NCBI GenBank assembly: GCA_002238565.1
Contig: MPMP01000008.1
Coordinates: 1-64,000 of the forward strand
Direction of reading: 5' to 3'
Origin: Albidovulum sp. bin36
Lineage (GTDB): Bacteria; Pseudomonadota; Alphaproteobacteria; Rhodobacterales; Rhodobacteraceae
Length of the DNA stretch: 64,000 nt
The notes beneath the pieces are model-generated. The model saw nothing but the letters and a program-made list of their open reading frames with translations. It did not search any database and was not told the DNA's origin. The position numbers and the translations under genes are program-made. Shown here one piece after another: positions 9,112-18,404 of this stretch (its first letter is position 1; each line of letters starts with the position of its first letter).

Positions 9112-10098
9112 TTATGAATTCGCCTCGCCGACATCGATGACTATTCGGCCCGTGGCGGTTCTGTTGCCCAGCTTCTCGAACGCCCGGTTGGCCTTCTCGA
9201 ATTCGAAAACCGCGCAAATGTGCGGCTTGAGTTGCCCGTCCTCGTACCATGCGAAGAGCTTCTGCATGCTGCCTGCAGGAATGCTCGGCTTGTAATTGAA
9301 GTAGCCGCCCCAGAAAAAGCCGATTACGGTCAGGTTCTTGACCAATAGGATGTTGGCCGGGATATTGGGAATTTCTCCGGATGCGAATCCCACGGGAATA
9401 AGCCGTCCATCCGGATTGGCCGCTCGCAAAGCGGCCTTGAACAGGTCTCCCCCTACCGGGTCGTATACGACGTCGGCTCCTCCGAGGCGCTTGACCTCGA
9501 CCCGGATATCCGCAGTCGCAGTGTCCAGCAAGTGCTGCGCTCCCGCCTGTTCGGCTATGGCCAGCTTTTCGGCGCCCCGCGCCGCCGCTATGACCTCCGC
9601 GCCCATAAGCCGACCGATTTCGATCGCCGTTCTGCCGACGCCTCCCGCAGCGCCCAGTACGAGAAGCCGTTCGCCGCTTTTAAGCCTCGCCCTGTGCTCA
9701 AGCGCGACATGCGACGTTCCGTAGGCGATTTGAAAGCACGCGGCGTGCCGAGCGGCCATTGAATCGGGAATCGCCGTGCAGCTGGACTCCGGGTAGCAGG
9801 CGAATTCCGAAAGAGCGCCATGCGACCCGAAAGCGACAACTCGCTGGCCGACACTGAGATTTTCGACGCCCGCGCCGACCCTGTCGACGATTCCGCAAGC
9901 TTCCATGCCGAGCGCGAACGGCGGCTCCGGCTTGACCTGATAGGCGCCCTTCGCGATCAGCAGGTCGGCGAAATTCGCGCCGACGGCAAGAATCCTGAGC
10001 AGGACTTCCCGATCGCCCGGCGCGGGAACGGGCAATTCGCGCATTTCGGCAGGCCTGCCGAGTTCGGTGATCTGCATGGATCGCATAGTCTTTGCCAT
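9112..10098 (-). CDS. NADPH:quinone oxidoreductase-like MDR protein
   Basis: A 328-aa zinc-free medium-chain dehydrogenase/reductase of the quinone oxidoreductase (QOR) type. It has an N-terminal GroES-like domain and a Rossmann domain with the nucleotide motif GAAGGVGRTAIEIGRLMGAEV near residue 145. The C-terminal part (NLTVIGFFWGGYF) is typical of QOR2-like enzymes. No zinc-binding cysteine cluster is seen. The track start at 10173 adds an unlikely N-terminus; I chose the ATG at 10098, though 10086 is also possible and no strong ribosome site decides. The physiological substrate is unknown. Confidence 0.85.
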   Translation of the reverse strand: MAKTMRSMQITELGRPAEMRELPVPAPGDREVLLRILAVGANFADLLIAKGAYQVKPEPPFALGMEACGIVDRVGAGVENLSVGQRVVAFGSHGALSEFACYPESSCTAIPDSMAARHAACFQIAYGTSHVALEHRARLKSGERLLVLGAAGGVGRTAIEIGRLMGAEVIAAARGAEKLAIAEQAGAQHLLDTATADIRVEVKRLGGADVVYDPVGGDLFKAALRAANPDGRLIPVGFASGEIPNIPANILLVKNLTVIGFFWGGYFNYKPSIPAGSMQKLFAWYEDGQLKPHICAVFEFEKANRAFEKLGNRTATGRIVIDVGEANS

Positions 10099-10211
10099 CG
10101 TAAAAATGCCGATTAATTTTCGCCTTGCATCGCAATTACCGCCAAATCCGCGCATTATCCAGCGCGAGAGCATTGACCTCGCCGAAATTTCAATGTCTTT
10201 CGCGCCCGAAG

Positions 10212-11036
10212 ATGTCGGCGAACTGGAAAGGCGCGGTCAATTTGAATTCCGTCCTCGCATCCGAGCTTGAAAGCGTGGCTCTGGAACTGGCCGATGCCGC
10301 CCGAACGTCCATCCTCCCTTTTTTCCGGCAGGAATCCCTGACGGTTGACAACAAGGCGGAGGCGTCCTGGGATCCGGTGACCGAAGCGGACCGGCAAGCC
10401 GAAAAATCCATGCGAGCCATCCTTTCAAATCGAAGGCCGGACGACGGGATACTCGGCGAGGAATTCGAACCTGTTCCGAGCGCAAGCGGACTGACCTGGG
10501 TCCTCGATCCGATCGACGGAACCCGGGGATTTCTTTGCGGAGCGCCGACTTGGGGGGTTTTGATTGCGGTTTCCAGTGAATCCGGTCCAATTTTCGGCAT
10601 CGTAGATCAGCCGTATATCGGGGAGAGGTTTGCGGGCGGATTCGGAAAATGCTGGATGGAGGGTCCGCTCGGCCGGCGGGATTTGCGGGCTAGATCGGGC
10701 AAATGCCTGGAGCAGGCGACGCTTGCGACTACCTATCCGGCGATAGGCACCGAGGCGGAATGCCTGGCTTTCCGGCGACTGGCCGACCGCGCGCTGCTGG
10801 TGCGGTACGGCTTGGACTGCTACGCCTACGCGCTGCTGGCCGCGGGGCAGATAGATTTGATCGTCGAAGCAGGCTTGAAGCCCTTCGACGTGCATGCGCC
10901 GATCGCGCTGGTTCGCGCCGCCGGAGGAATAGTTACGGACTGGAAGGGACGCGAGGCGCATGGCGGCGGGCGACTTGTAGCGGCCGCCACGGAATCGCTG
11001 CACGCGCTCGCTCTCGCGGAGCTAGGCGACGTCTGA
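10212..11036 (+). CDS. Inositol-monophosphatase-type phosphatase, HisN-like
   Basis: A 274-aa member of the Mg-dependent inositol monophosphatase superfamily. It carries the metal-site motifs GEEF (near residue 80), DPIDGT (near 98) and the late FDVHAPIALVRAAGGIVTDW. The last block and overall length fit the HisN-type histidinol-phosphatase branch better than true inositol monophosphatases, but 3'-phosphoadenosine phosphatases look similar. The ORF track begins 29 codons earlier without support; the ATG at 10212 is preferred. The gene is alone, divergent from the quinone oxidoreductase, so context does not settle the substrate. Confidence 0.82.
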   Translation: MSANWKGAVNLNSVLASELESVALELADAARTSILPFFRQESLTVDNKAEASWDPVTEADRQAEKSMRAILSNRRPDDGILGEEFEPVPSASGLTWVLDPIDGTRGFLCGAPTWGVLIAVSSESGPIFGIVDQPYIGERFAGGFGKCWMEGPLGRRDLRARSGKCLEQATLATTYPAIGTEAECLAFRRLADRALLVRYGLDCYAYALLAAGQIDLIVEAGLKPFDVHAPIALVRAAGGIVTDWKGREAHGGGRLVAAATESLHALALAELGDV

Positions 11037-11230
11037 AAGAGGCTCGGCGCACGCGGCGCTTCGGCTGCGCGGCGACCGCGATTCTTCCGGACCGGCTCCC
11101 TCCGTCTGCGCCGCCGGCCCTGCCCGGGCCGCGAGAACCGGTTGCCCGGCTCGCCGGATGCGGCGAAATCTTCGAACATGCGGCGCGACCGACGTGGAAG
11201 GCGAACGAGGCTCCCGGCCGGAAGCCCGGC

Positions 11231-11515
11231 CTAGAGCAGCCGCGCAAGACTGGCGGCGGCGGAAAGATCGCCCTGCACCGAAAGGTCGCCCGACATCATC
11301 GCGTTCATTGGATCAAGGCCTCCGTTCAGAATCAGCAGGAAAGTTTCCGAACTCGCGGAAATCACGCAGTCGGCGTCGCCTTCGCCGATTCGAACTCCGC
11401 TGCCGTCGATATGCAGCGAGCCGCGGTCCTCGACATTGATTTGAACGCGAACCTCGATGCCGTCCCGCAGGCGGTCCGAAAGCGCCCTTGCCGCCTTTTC
11501 CATAAATTCGCTCAT
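11231..11515 (-). CDS. SCP2 sterol/lipid-binding domain protein
   Basis: A 94-aa protein that is essentially a single SCP2 (sterol carrier protein 2) domain, a small hydrophobic-pocket fold that binds lipids or acyl groups. The family pattern is visible in VRVQINVEDRGSLHIDG, DCVISASSETFLLIL and the end GDLSVQGDLSAAASLARLL. The start at 11515 has GGAGG 8 nt upstream; the track start at 11557 is rejected. It is divergent from the TPR gene. The partner lipid is unknown. Confidence 0.85.
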   Translation of the reverse strand: MSEFMEKAARALSDRLRDGIEVRVQINVEDRGSLHIDGSGVRIGEGDADCVISASSETFLLILNGGLDPMNAMMSGDLSVQGDLSAAASLARLL

Positions 11516-11584
11516 TATTTGCCTCCGCGGAGAATAAACCGTAGACTTGCCGGGCACTCAAACTAGCGCTGGACTGCTCTGGCC

Positions 11585-12157
11585 ATGACTTCCCTAGCCA
11601 ACTGCCCTATTTTTCGTTTTGCCGCAACTATTGCGCTGGCGTTGCTCCTTGCCAATTCCGCGCCGGCGCAGTCGCAGGATATTCAGGATCTGGATGCGCT
11701 GTTCGAGCAGCTGCAAGGAGAAGATTCCGCCGCCGCGGCGCTGGCGGAGCAGCAGATATTCGATGCATGGTCGGATTCCGGTTCGGCATCGATGAATTTG
11801 CTGCTATATCGAGGGCGGCGCGCGATGCAGACGGGAGAATTCGACGAAGCGATCGAACATCTGAGCGCACTGATCGACCACGCGCCCGAATTCGCCGAAG
11901 GATGGAATGCCAGGGCGACCGCGTACTTCTACAAGGGCGAGTTCGCGCTGTCGGTTTCCGACATTTTCCAGACCTTGGCGCGCAACCCGAGGCATTACGG
12001 AGCCATTTCCGGACTCGGCATGATATTTGAACGGTCGGACGAGCCCGAGAGGGCGGCGGAGGCCTACGGCCACGCTCTAAGGCTGAACCCGCACAACCAG
12101 GGATTGCAAATTTCGGTCGAAAGGCTGAAACGGAAGCTCGACGAGTTGACCTACTAG
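11585..12157 (+). CDS. Periplasmic TPR-repeat protein
   Basis: A 190-aa protein with an N-terminal signal peptide (hydrophobic IALALLLANSAPAQS, probable cleavage after APA) and about three tetratricopeptide repeats between residues 70 and 180, for example AMQTGEFDEAIEHLSALIDHAP and SDEPERAAEAYGHALRLNPH. TPR domains mediate protein-protein contacts, so it probably scaffolds something in the periplasm. It lies 21 nt before the helicase gene and may share its transcript. Confidence 0.82.
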   Translation: MTSLANCPIFRFAATIALALLLANSAPAQSQDIQDLDALFEQLQGEDSAAAALAEQQIFDAWSDSGSASMNLLLYRGRRAMQTGEFDEAIEHLSALIDHAPEFAEGWNARATAYFYKGEFALSVSDIFQTLARNPRHYGAISGLGMIFERSDEPERAAEAYGHALRLNPHNQGLQISVERLKRKLDELTY

Positions 12158-12178
12158 GCTTACCCGGAAAATCTTGGA

Positions 12179-15100
12179 ATGCCGAATCGCGGACAGGTTA
12201 CGACCGTAACCGGGCCAACAAATACTGGTAAGACCTGGTATGCGATCGAGCGCATGCTCGGCCATCGAACGGGAATGATCGGGTTGCCGCTAAGGCTCCT
12301 GGCGCGGGAAGTCTATGACCGCGTCGTCAAAATCCAGGGGCCGTCGGTCGCCGCGCTGGTTACCGGCGAGGAGAGAATAATCCCGCCGAACGCCAAGTAC
12401 TGGGTCTGCACCGTGGAAGCGATGCCGCAGGGAACGGGGGTGGAATTCCTTGCCGTCGACGAAATACAGCTCTGCTCCGACGCCGAGCGAGGCCACGTCT
12501 TTACCGACAGGCTGCTAAGGGCGCGCGGCCTCTCGGAGACGCTGTTTCTTGGCTCCGATTCCATGCGGAGCGTAATCGCCCAGGTCGTGCCCGGCACTAA
12601 ATTCAGGCGCCGGGACCGATTCTCGACGCTGCAGCATTCGGGCCATCGAAAAATCTCGAGGCTTCAGTCTCGTTCCGCGGTCGTCGGCTTTTCGGCCGAA
12701 AGCGTCTACTCGATCGCGGAGCTGATTCGACGCCAGCGCGGCGGCGCGGCGGTCGTGATGGGCGCTCTCAGTCCGCGGACCCGGAATGCGCAGGTCGAGA
12801 TCTACCAAAACGGCGATGTCGATTTCCTGGTTGCGACGGACGCCATCGGCATGGGCTTGAATCTCGATATCGTTCATGTCGCGTTCGCCGGGCTATCAAA
12901 ATTCGACGGTCGGCGCATGCGACCCCTTTTTCCCGGCGAGCTCGCCCAGATAGCCGGTCGAGCGGGACGATACATGTCCTCCGGCACGTTCGGCACGACG
13001 GCCGACGCGCCGAATATGGATCCCGCGATAGTCGAATGCATCCAGGACAACCGCTTCGCGCCGGTACGTAGGCTTCAGTGGCGAAATTCCGACCTGGAAT
13101 ACGGATCGACGGACAACTTGATCGCCTCCTTGGAAGTCGGGAGCGACAACCCGTTGTTCGCGCGGGCTCGGGAAGCCGACGATTTGATAGCGCTTCGCGA
13201 ACTTGCGGGCAGTCCGGGCATCCGTCGGCGAATTTGCAGTCCTCGGGATGTGAAGCTGCTTTGGGAAGTCTGCCAGATTCCGGATTTTCGAAAAGTTTCG
13301 GCTAGCGAGCACGCGGAACTGGTTTCGCGCATTTTCGAATTCGTGCAGAATGGATTCATTCCCGACGACTGGCTCGAAGGTCAAATGCGGAAAATCGATC
13401 GCGTCGACGGAGATGTAGACGCGTTGTCCAAGCGAATCGCCTATGTCAGAACCTGGACATTTGTTTCGCAGAGGGGGCACTGGCTCGAAGACGCCGCCTA
13501 TTGGCGAGAAAGGACGCGTGCGATAGAAGATCGCCTTTCGGATGCCTTGCACCTGCGCTTGACCCAAAGGTTCGTCGATCTTCGGACCAGCGCCCTAGTC
13601 AAGGGCATGAAGAGAAAGGATAGGCTAGTGGCGGAAGTCAACAGCAAGGGCGACGTTACGGTGGAGGACCAGTTCGTGGGCCGCCTGGACGGCTTCAGGT
13701 TCTTCCCGGATGCGGGCGAGGCGCCGGAAGCTTCGAAAGCGATCAAGTCGGCCAGCGCCCAGGCTCTGGTGCCGGAGCTGAATCTACGCGCCCAGAAATT
13801 TTCGAACGCGCCGAACAACGAACTCGGAATAACCGAGCAGGGCGGCCTAATGTGGGGCGATACGGCTATCGGAAAGCTCGTCGCGGGGGCGGACATGCTG
13901 TCGCCGAGGATCGAGGCGTTCGTTGACGAGGAAGCGGGCGCAGAAGTCAAAGGCAAGGTCGAGCGGCGGCTAAAGGTATTCGTGGATTTCCAGATCGCTT
14001 CGAATTTCGAGCATTTACTCGCTTTGAAAAACGACAGCAGCATCGAAGGCCTTGGCCGCGGCTTCGCTTTTCGGCTGATTGAGAATCTAGGGATCGTCAA
14101 CCGCTGGGCCGTCTCCGGGGAGGCCAAGGCGCTCGACCAGGACGCGCGCAAGCCGCTACGCGCGCACGGCGTCAGATTCGGACAGTACTCGATTTTTCTT
14201 CAATCGCTGCTGAAACCCGCTCCGACGCGCCTTAGAATACTTCTCTGGTCGCTTTCCCGAGGACTCGGGGAATTTCCGCCTTCGCCGCCACCGAGCCTCG
14301 TCACCATTCCGGCGCTGGAATCGGCGCCTGAAGGATATTATCCGATGTGCGGATTCCATCGCGCCGGAGACCTCGCGATAAGGGTCGACATGCTGGAAAG
14401 ACTAGCGGACCTGCTTCGTACCAAGGACATCCGCGCCGGTTTCGAGGCTTCGCCGGACATGCTCTCGATTTCGGGGCTGAATCTCGAGCAGTTCGCCGTC
14501 CTCATGCGCGGGCTCGGGTTCCAGGCGACGAGCGGAACCAGGCCGAAGGTCAATCCGCAGAAATCGGAAAGCCTGGAAAAGGAGCCGGCCTCCGGAAATT
14601 CCGCGCCGCCGAGCGAGGCGCCCGAGATCGCCGAGGCTGCCGCTGAATACTCCAAAGCCGAGGAAGTTCCGCAAGCGGAGGAAACGAAGCGCGCCGATTC
14701 CGCGCCGCCGACCGAGTTGCAGCCAGTATCGACCGAGCCCGTCGGGGACCCCGGTCAGGCAATCGGGAACGCCGTGCCGGATTCGGCCATCGGCAGCGAG
14801 AGTCTCGCGGCTGATGGCGCGCCGAAAGGGGATTCTGCTGGAACCGACCAGGAAAGTGCGGAGGAGAGCGACGAGGAAACGGTTGTTTTCTATACATTTA
14901 CCAAAATAGCGAGGCGGAAGTATCAGCCTCGCCGGGAAGCCGCCGGAGATTCGAAAAGAAGGCTTTCCAATCGAAAATCGCAGTCCGCCTCGGAGGCCGC
15001 GCCCGATTCTCGCGAAAAGCGCGATAAAAAGCCGACGCATAACGGATCTAGGAAAATTGGAGACTCCAAGACTGTACAACGAAAGCGCGACAAGGCTCCC

Positions 15101-15193
15101 GGCAAAAAGAATTTCCAAGGGAGTCCGCGAAAGATAGAAGTCGACCCGGACAGCCCGTTCGCCGCGTTGCTGTCTTTGAAGGATAAGCTGTGA
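12179..15193 (+). CDS. SUV3-like SF2 RNA helicase (alphaproteobacterial type)
   Basis: A 1004-aa superfamily 2 helicase related to mitochondrial SUV3. The N-terminal half holds Walker A GPTNTGKT (residues 12-19), the DExx box VDEIQLCSD (about 94), motif V-like VATDAIGMGLNLD and motif VI QIAGRAGRY. A long middle region follows, then a low-complexity acidic stretch (about 780-900), a basic Lys/Arg-rich tail and the conserved alphaproteobacterial ending DPDSPFAALLSLKDKL. It should unwind RNA or RNA/DNA in the cytoplasm. In many relatives it is followed by an S4 RNA-binding gene, fdxA and carD; here the S4 gene is missing and a foreign segment sits in its place. Confidence 0.9.
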   Translation: MPNRGQVTTVTGPTNTGKTWYAIERMLGHRTGMIGLPLRLLAREVYDRVVKIQGPSVAALVTGEERIIPPNAKYWVCTVEAMPQGTGVEFLAVDEIQLCSDAERGHVFTDRLLRARGLSETLFLGSDSMRSVIAQVVPGTKFRRRDRFSTLQHSGHRKISRLQSRSAVVGFSAESVYSIAELIRRQRGGAAVVMGALSPRTRNAQVEIYQNGDVDFLVATDAIGMGLNLDIVHVAFAGLSKFDGRRMRPLFPGELAQIAGRAGRYMSSGTFGTTADAPNMDPAIVECIQDNRFAPVRRLQWRNSDLEYGSTDNLIASLEVGSDNPLFARAREADDLIALRELAGSPGIRRRICSPRDVKLLWEVCQIPDFRKVSASEHAELVSRIFEFVQNGFIPDDWLEGQMRKIDRVDGDVDALSKRIAYVRTWTFVSQRGHWLEDAAYWRERTRAIEDRLSDALHLRLTQRFVDLRTSALVKGMKRKDRLVAEVNSKGDVTVEDQFVGRLDGFRFFPDAGEAPEASKAIKSASAQALVPELNLRAQKFSNAPNNELGITEQGGLMWGDTAIGKLVAGADMLSPRIEAFVDEEAGAEVKGKVERRLKVFVDFQIASNFEHLLALKNDSSIEGLGRGFAFRLIENLGIVNRWAVSGEAKALDQDARKPLRAHGVRFGQYSIFLQSLLKPAPTRLRILLWSLSRGLGEFPPSPPPSLVTIPALESAPEGYYPMCGFHRAGDLAIRVDMLERLADLLRTKDIRAGFEASPDMLSISGLNLEQFAVLMRGLGFQATSGTRPKVNPQKSESLEKEPASGNSAPPSEAPEIAEAAAEYSKAEEVPQAEETKRADSAPPTELQPVSTEPVGDPGQAIGNAVPDSAIGSESLAADGAPKGDSAGTDQESAEESDEETVVFYTFTKIARRKYQPRREAAGDSKRRLSNRKSQSASEAAPDSREKRDKKPTHNGSRKIGDSKTVQRKRDKAPGKKNFQGSPRKIEVDPDSPFAALLSLKDKL

Positions 15194-15253
15194 AAGCCGG
15201 GAGCGCTATTCGGTCGCAATTTTGGAAGCCTCTTGACAGCTGTAGAATCTGGC

Positions 15254-15282
15254 TTGACATCACCAAATCATCCTTTTAGATT
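15254..15282 (+). promoter_or_regulatory. Near-consensus promoter upstream of the DUF3800 gene
   Basis: TTGACA (15254-15259), a 17-nt spacer, then TAGATT (15277-15282), about 100 nt upstream of the DUF3800 start. A second TTGACA occurs at 15233. Such a close sigma-70 match is unusual for this window. Confidence 0.55.
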
Positions 15283-15321
15283 CGCCATAGCGTCTGGGAT
15301 GAGTCGCCAAGCGCCTCAACC

Positions 15322-15340
15322 TTAGGGCCCATGGCCCTAA
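15322..15340 (+). promoter_or_regulatory. Hairpin in the DUF3800 leader
   Basis: TTAGGGCC and GGCCCTAA pair perfectly around a CAT loop, followed 13 nt later by a run of seven T. It lies between the predicted promoter and the gene. It could be an attenuator or weak terminator. Confidence 0.4.
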
Positions 15341-15383
15341 CTGCCCAGTCGCATTTTTTTCTCTGTCTGTGGAGTGTGGGCTT

Positions 15384-16280
15384 ATGCATCTCTGTTATGT
15401 TGACGAGTCTGGCACTCCCGATGTTCCGGGCAACACGTCACATTTTGTTCTCGCTGGCGTCTCCATTCCGATTTGGCATTGGCGCCAAGCTGACAGCGCA
15501 ATTAGTAACATTAAGGTCAAATACAGCCTTCAGGAAGCCGAGATCCATACTGCATGGCTCCTGCGGAAATACTTGGAGCAATCACGCATAGCCGATTTCG
15601 AGCGGCTTTCCCGCGATCAACGCCGCGCTGCTGTTACCAGTGCGCGGACAACTCATTTGCTCGACCTCCAAAGACAAAATCGACATAAAGCCTACAGGCA
15701 AAGCAAAAAGAATTACGCGCAGACCGAGCCTTACATTCATCTCACCCTATCCGAACGGCAACGCTTCATCAATGATGTTGCCGATTGTGTTTCTGGCTTT
15801 GGTTTTGCTCGTCTATTTGCCGAATGTATTGACAAGGTACACTTTAACCCGCAGATTGCCCGTCTATCGTTGGACGAACAGGCCTTTGAACAGCTCATTT
15901 CTCGCTTCGAACGCTACCTTCAAAATATTGATGGGCCCAATGGCCAACGAGCTTTCGGCCTTCTAGTTCATGATAACAACCAAACTGTTGCTCGAAAACA
16001 TACCCGAATGATGCGCACTTTTCACGAGCGTGGCACCTTGTGGATTGACATACAGAGGATAATTGAAACGCCTCTGTTCGTTGACAGCAAACTCACGAGC
16101 ATGGTGCAAATTGCCGACTTGTGCAGCTATTCGCTACGGCGCTATGTAGAAAATGACGAGGAACACCTGTTTGCCAAAGTCTACGCTCGTGCAGACCGTC
16201 AATTTGATCGTGTCGTAGGAGTTAGACACTTTACCAACGAATCATGCCAGTGCATCATCTGCCTCGGTCATCGGCATTAA
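15384..16280 (+). CDS. DUF3800 protein
   Basis: A 298-aa protein recognised as DUF3800 from its N-terminal YVDESGTP and C-terminal SMVQIADLCSYSLRRYVEND blocks. These acidic residues resemble an RNase H-like active site, so it is predicted to be a nuclease. The ATG at 15384 has GGAG about 10 nt upstream; the track start lacks support. Base composition is clearly poorer in GC than the flanks and codon use differs, so it was probably acquired horizontally. It interrupts the helicase-fdxA neighbourhood and is followed by IS debris. DUF3800 genes are often found near mobile elements and defence loci, but no biochemical role is established that I can cite. Confidence 0.8.
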   Translation: MHLCYVDESGTPDVPGNTSHFVLAGVSIPIWHWRQADSAISNIKVKYSLQEAEIHTAWLLRKYLEQSRIADFERLSRDQRRAAVTSARTTHLLDLQRQNRHKAYRQSKKNYAQTEPYIHLTLSERQRFINDVADCVSGFGFARLFAECIDKVHFNPQIARLSLDEQAFEQLISRFERYLQNIDGPNGQRAFGLLVHDNNQTVARKHTRMMRTFHERGTLWIDIQRIIETPLFVDSKLTSMVQIADLCSYSLRRYVENDEEHLFAKVYARADRQFDRVVGVRHFTNESCQCIICLGHRH

Positions 16281-16674
16281 TTTGTTAAATCTCCATACGG
16301 TCGCCGCTCGCCATTTCCGCTTAGAAGGGTACGGACCGCAGCGGATTACGCGTATCCTCCCGAGGTGCTTTCAGGTTTCACGGCACCGCCTTACTCACAG
16401 GTCCATTCATAAGGGCAGAGGAGATTCGCTCCGAAGTCTGACAGCAAGTTCATAATTCGTGCTTGGCCGAAACCCCCCACTTTTTTTCTGCCGAAGCTTG
16501 CAAATTTAATCCTGACTAATTCAGTTGGATTTCCTTCGACGGCTTTTTCGGCGATATTGTGGCGGTTTTCGCCGCTTCGCGGCCTGGCGGGCCGGAAATC
16601 CGCAGTCCGGGCAATAGGCCGCCGCCCCGTCGCTGTTCCGGGGTCGGCACCGCGATGATCAGGGGGGCTTCGGG
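16281..16674. other. Gap between DUF3800 gene and transposase remnant
   Basis: No gene is visible. The first half (to about 16500) keeps the lower-GC character of the DUF3800 insert; GC rises sharply near 16560, which probably marks the edge of the IS remnant. I could not identify a terminal inverted repeat by eye. Confidence 0.4.
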
Positions 16675-17319
16675 TCAGGCGGCGAGCCGGATCCCGCGCT
16701 TGCGAAGGCGCTCGAGGCGCTCGCGCTCCCGCCTTTGCGCGATCAGGCCGATCCGGTGCAGGTTCGCCGCCAGGATGGACAGGCCGACCGTTCGCTCGAA
16801 GCCGGCGGCGCCCCGCGTCCGAACCCGGTCCAGGCCGCGCTGCTCAAGATTGTTGATCGCCGATTCGACCGCCGGATGGCGCCGACGCCGCTCCGCGGCG
16901 CTCGGACGCCCCTTTTTCGGAAGCGCCGCCGTCTCCAGAAGCTTGCCCAGGCGCTTCTGGTTCTCCGGGCTGTGAAAGCCGCGGTCGAAGCTGCAGACGG
17001 CGATGTCGGGATACGCCTTCAGGCAGGATTCAAGCAGCGGCGCCGCGACGTCGACGTCGCCGCCCTTCCACATGATTCGGTGGTCGAGGATGAACTGGCG
17101 CTGGTCCTCGACGATGCACAGAGGCACCCCGAGCTCGACCGGGAGCCCCGCCTTCCCCTTGGATATCCATCGCGTGTGCTCCTCGAACACCGAGAACACC
17201 TTCTCGTCGTGCGGGATCGCCTCGCCCTTCAGAAGCCTTCTGTCGGCCTGTTCGATCTGGCGACGCGCAGTTCGGTCGCAAGCGATTTGAATCGGCCAAA
17301 AACTTGTGCGACTATGCAT
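16675..17319 (-). pseudogene. Truncated ISNCY-type transposase (C-terminal half)
   Basis: The protein shows the C-terminal half of an ISNCY-like transposase: FSVFEEHTRWISKGKAG, the DDE-type block CSFDRGFHSPENQK, then LPKKGR and the late HPAVESAINNLEQRGLDRVR motif. Intact relatives are about 430-450 aa; only about 200 aa remain, so the 5' half is gone. The break lies about 80 nt upstream of fdxA. The first roughly 20 residues of the track ORF are probably not transposase. Confidence 0.82.
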
Positions 17320-17396
17320 GGTCGCCGTCTTGAATGCGTCGCGGCGAGTAAATATCTACACTGCAACGCGCTTTCCTCCGGGATTTCCGATATCGC

Positions 17397-17735
17397 ATGA
17401 CCTACGTCGTTATTGATAGCTGCATTGCATGCAAATACACCGACTGCGTCGAGGTATGCCCCGTAGATTGCTTCTACGAAGGCGAAAACATGCTGGTCAT
17501 CCATCCGGACGAATGCATCGACTGCGGGGTCTGCGAACCTGAATGCCCGGTGGACGCGATCAGGCCGGATACCGAACCGGACATGGAGGGCTGGGTGGAG
17601 TTCAATCGGAAATTCTCCGAACTTTGGCCGGTAATTATAACGAAAAAGGATGCGCCGCCGAACGCGGAGAGCCACGAGTTCGAGGAAGGCAAATTGGAGA
17701 AGTATTTTTCCGAACGGCCGGGCGAGGGCGGCTGA
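17397..17735 (+). CDS. fdxA: Ferredoxin FdxA, 7Fe type
   Basis: A 112-aa soluble electron carrier with one [3Fe-4S] and one [4Fe-4S] cluster. The N-terminal cysteines fit [17 protein letters not shown] and the second set is [16 protein letters not shown], as in Azotobacter FdI-type ferredoxins. The long C-terminal extension with FSELWPVI is normal for the alphaproteobacterial form. It normally follows an S4-domain gene and precedes carD. Here its upstream flank is the broken end of a transposase remnant, so its native promoter may have been altered. Confidence 0.95.
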   Translation: MTYVVIDSCIACKYTDCVEVCPVDCFYEGENMLVIHPDECIDCGVCEPECPVDAIRPDTEPDMEGWVEFNRKFSELWPVIITKKDAPPNAESHEFEEGKLEKYFSERPGEGG

Positions 17736-17856
17736 TTGCCATCGAATCGCGAATGCGGCGAAAGCGGAACGGAGTCTGCGGAATTGCTGAATTCGGCGCG
17801 GCGAGCGCGAGCGCCGGCAGGTGACAGGCCGCAAGAGTAACGGGAACTGAAAAAAC

Positions 17857-18375
17857 ATGGCTAGTCGGAAGAGAATTTCCAAATTCCGGGTCAACCAGCA
17901 TGTCGTATATCCGTCGCACGGTGTCGGCAAAATCGTGGCCGTGGAAAACATGATGATAGGCGACGAGGAGCACGAGCTCTACGTTATTTCAATCGCCAAG
18001 GAGAAGCTCACTCTCCGCGTGCCGACGGCAAAGGCGCGCGAAACCGGCGTGCGCGGGCTCGCTACGGCCGAAGAGATTGCCAAGGCACTGGAAACCTTGA
18101 AGGGCCGGGCGCAGGTCAAGCGCGCGATGTGGTCGCGAAGAGCGCAGGAGTACGATCAAAAAATCAACTCCGGCCTGCTTCAGAACATAGCGGAAGTTGT
18201 TCGCGATTTGCACCGTAGCGACGATCAAAGGGAGCAATCCTTCTCGGAGCGCCAGCTATATGAATCCGCCGTTGATCGGCTTTCGCGTGAAATCGCTGCC
18301 GTGGAGGGCGTGGATTTATCCGTCGCCCTGAAGCGCGTCGGCGAAGTTCTGGACGGCCGTTCAAGCCGTTCTTGA
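17857..18375 (+). CDS. carD: CarD-family RNA-polymerase-binding regulator
   Basis: A 172-aa CarD/CdnL-family transcription regulator. The N-terminal Tudor-like domain that binds the RNA polymerase beta subunit is visible as FRVNQHVVYPSHGVGKIVAVE, followed by a helical DNA-contacting domain with MWSRRAQEYDQKINSG. Members stabilise open complexes, notably at rRNA promoters. It sits 121 nt after fdxA in the conserved alphaproteobacterial order. Confidence 0.95.
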   Translation: MASRKRISKFRVNQHVVYPSHGVGKIVAVENMMIGDEEHELYVISIAKEKLTLRVPTAKARETGVRGLATAEEIAKALETLKGRAQVKRAMWSRRAQEYDQKINSGLLQNIAEVVRDLHRSDDQREQSFSERQLYESAVDRLSREIAAVEGVDLSVALKRVGEVLDGRSSRS

Positions 18376-18404
18376 TCGTCTAGGCGCAGGTTAGGGCCGA
18401 ATAG

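Noticed and set aside
16735-17400. 221-aa plus-strand ORF opposite the transposase remnant
   Set aside because: Shadow of the ISNCY-like coding sequence and it runs into the start of fdxA.
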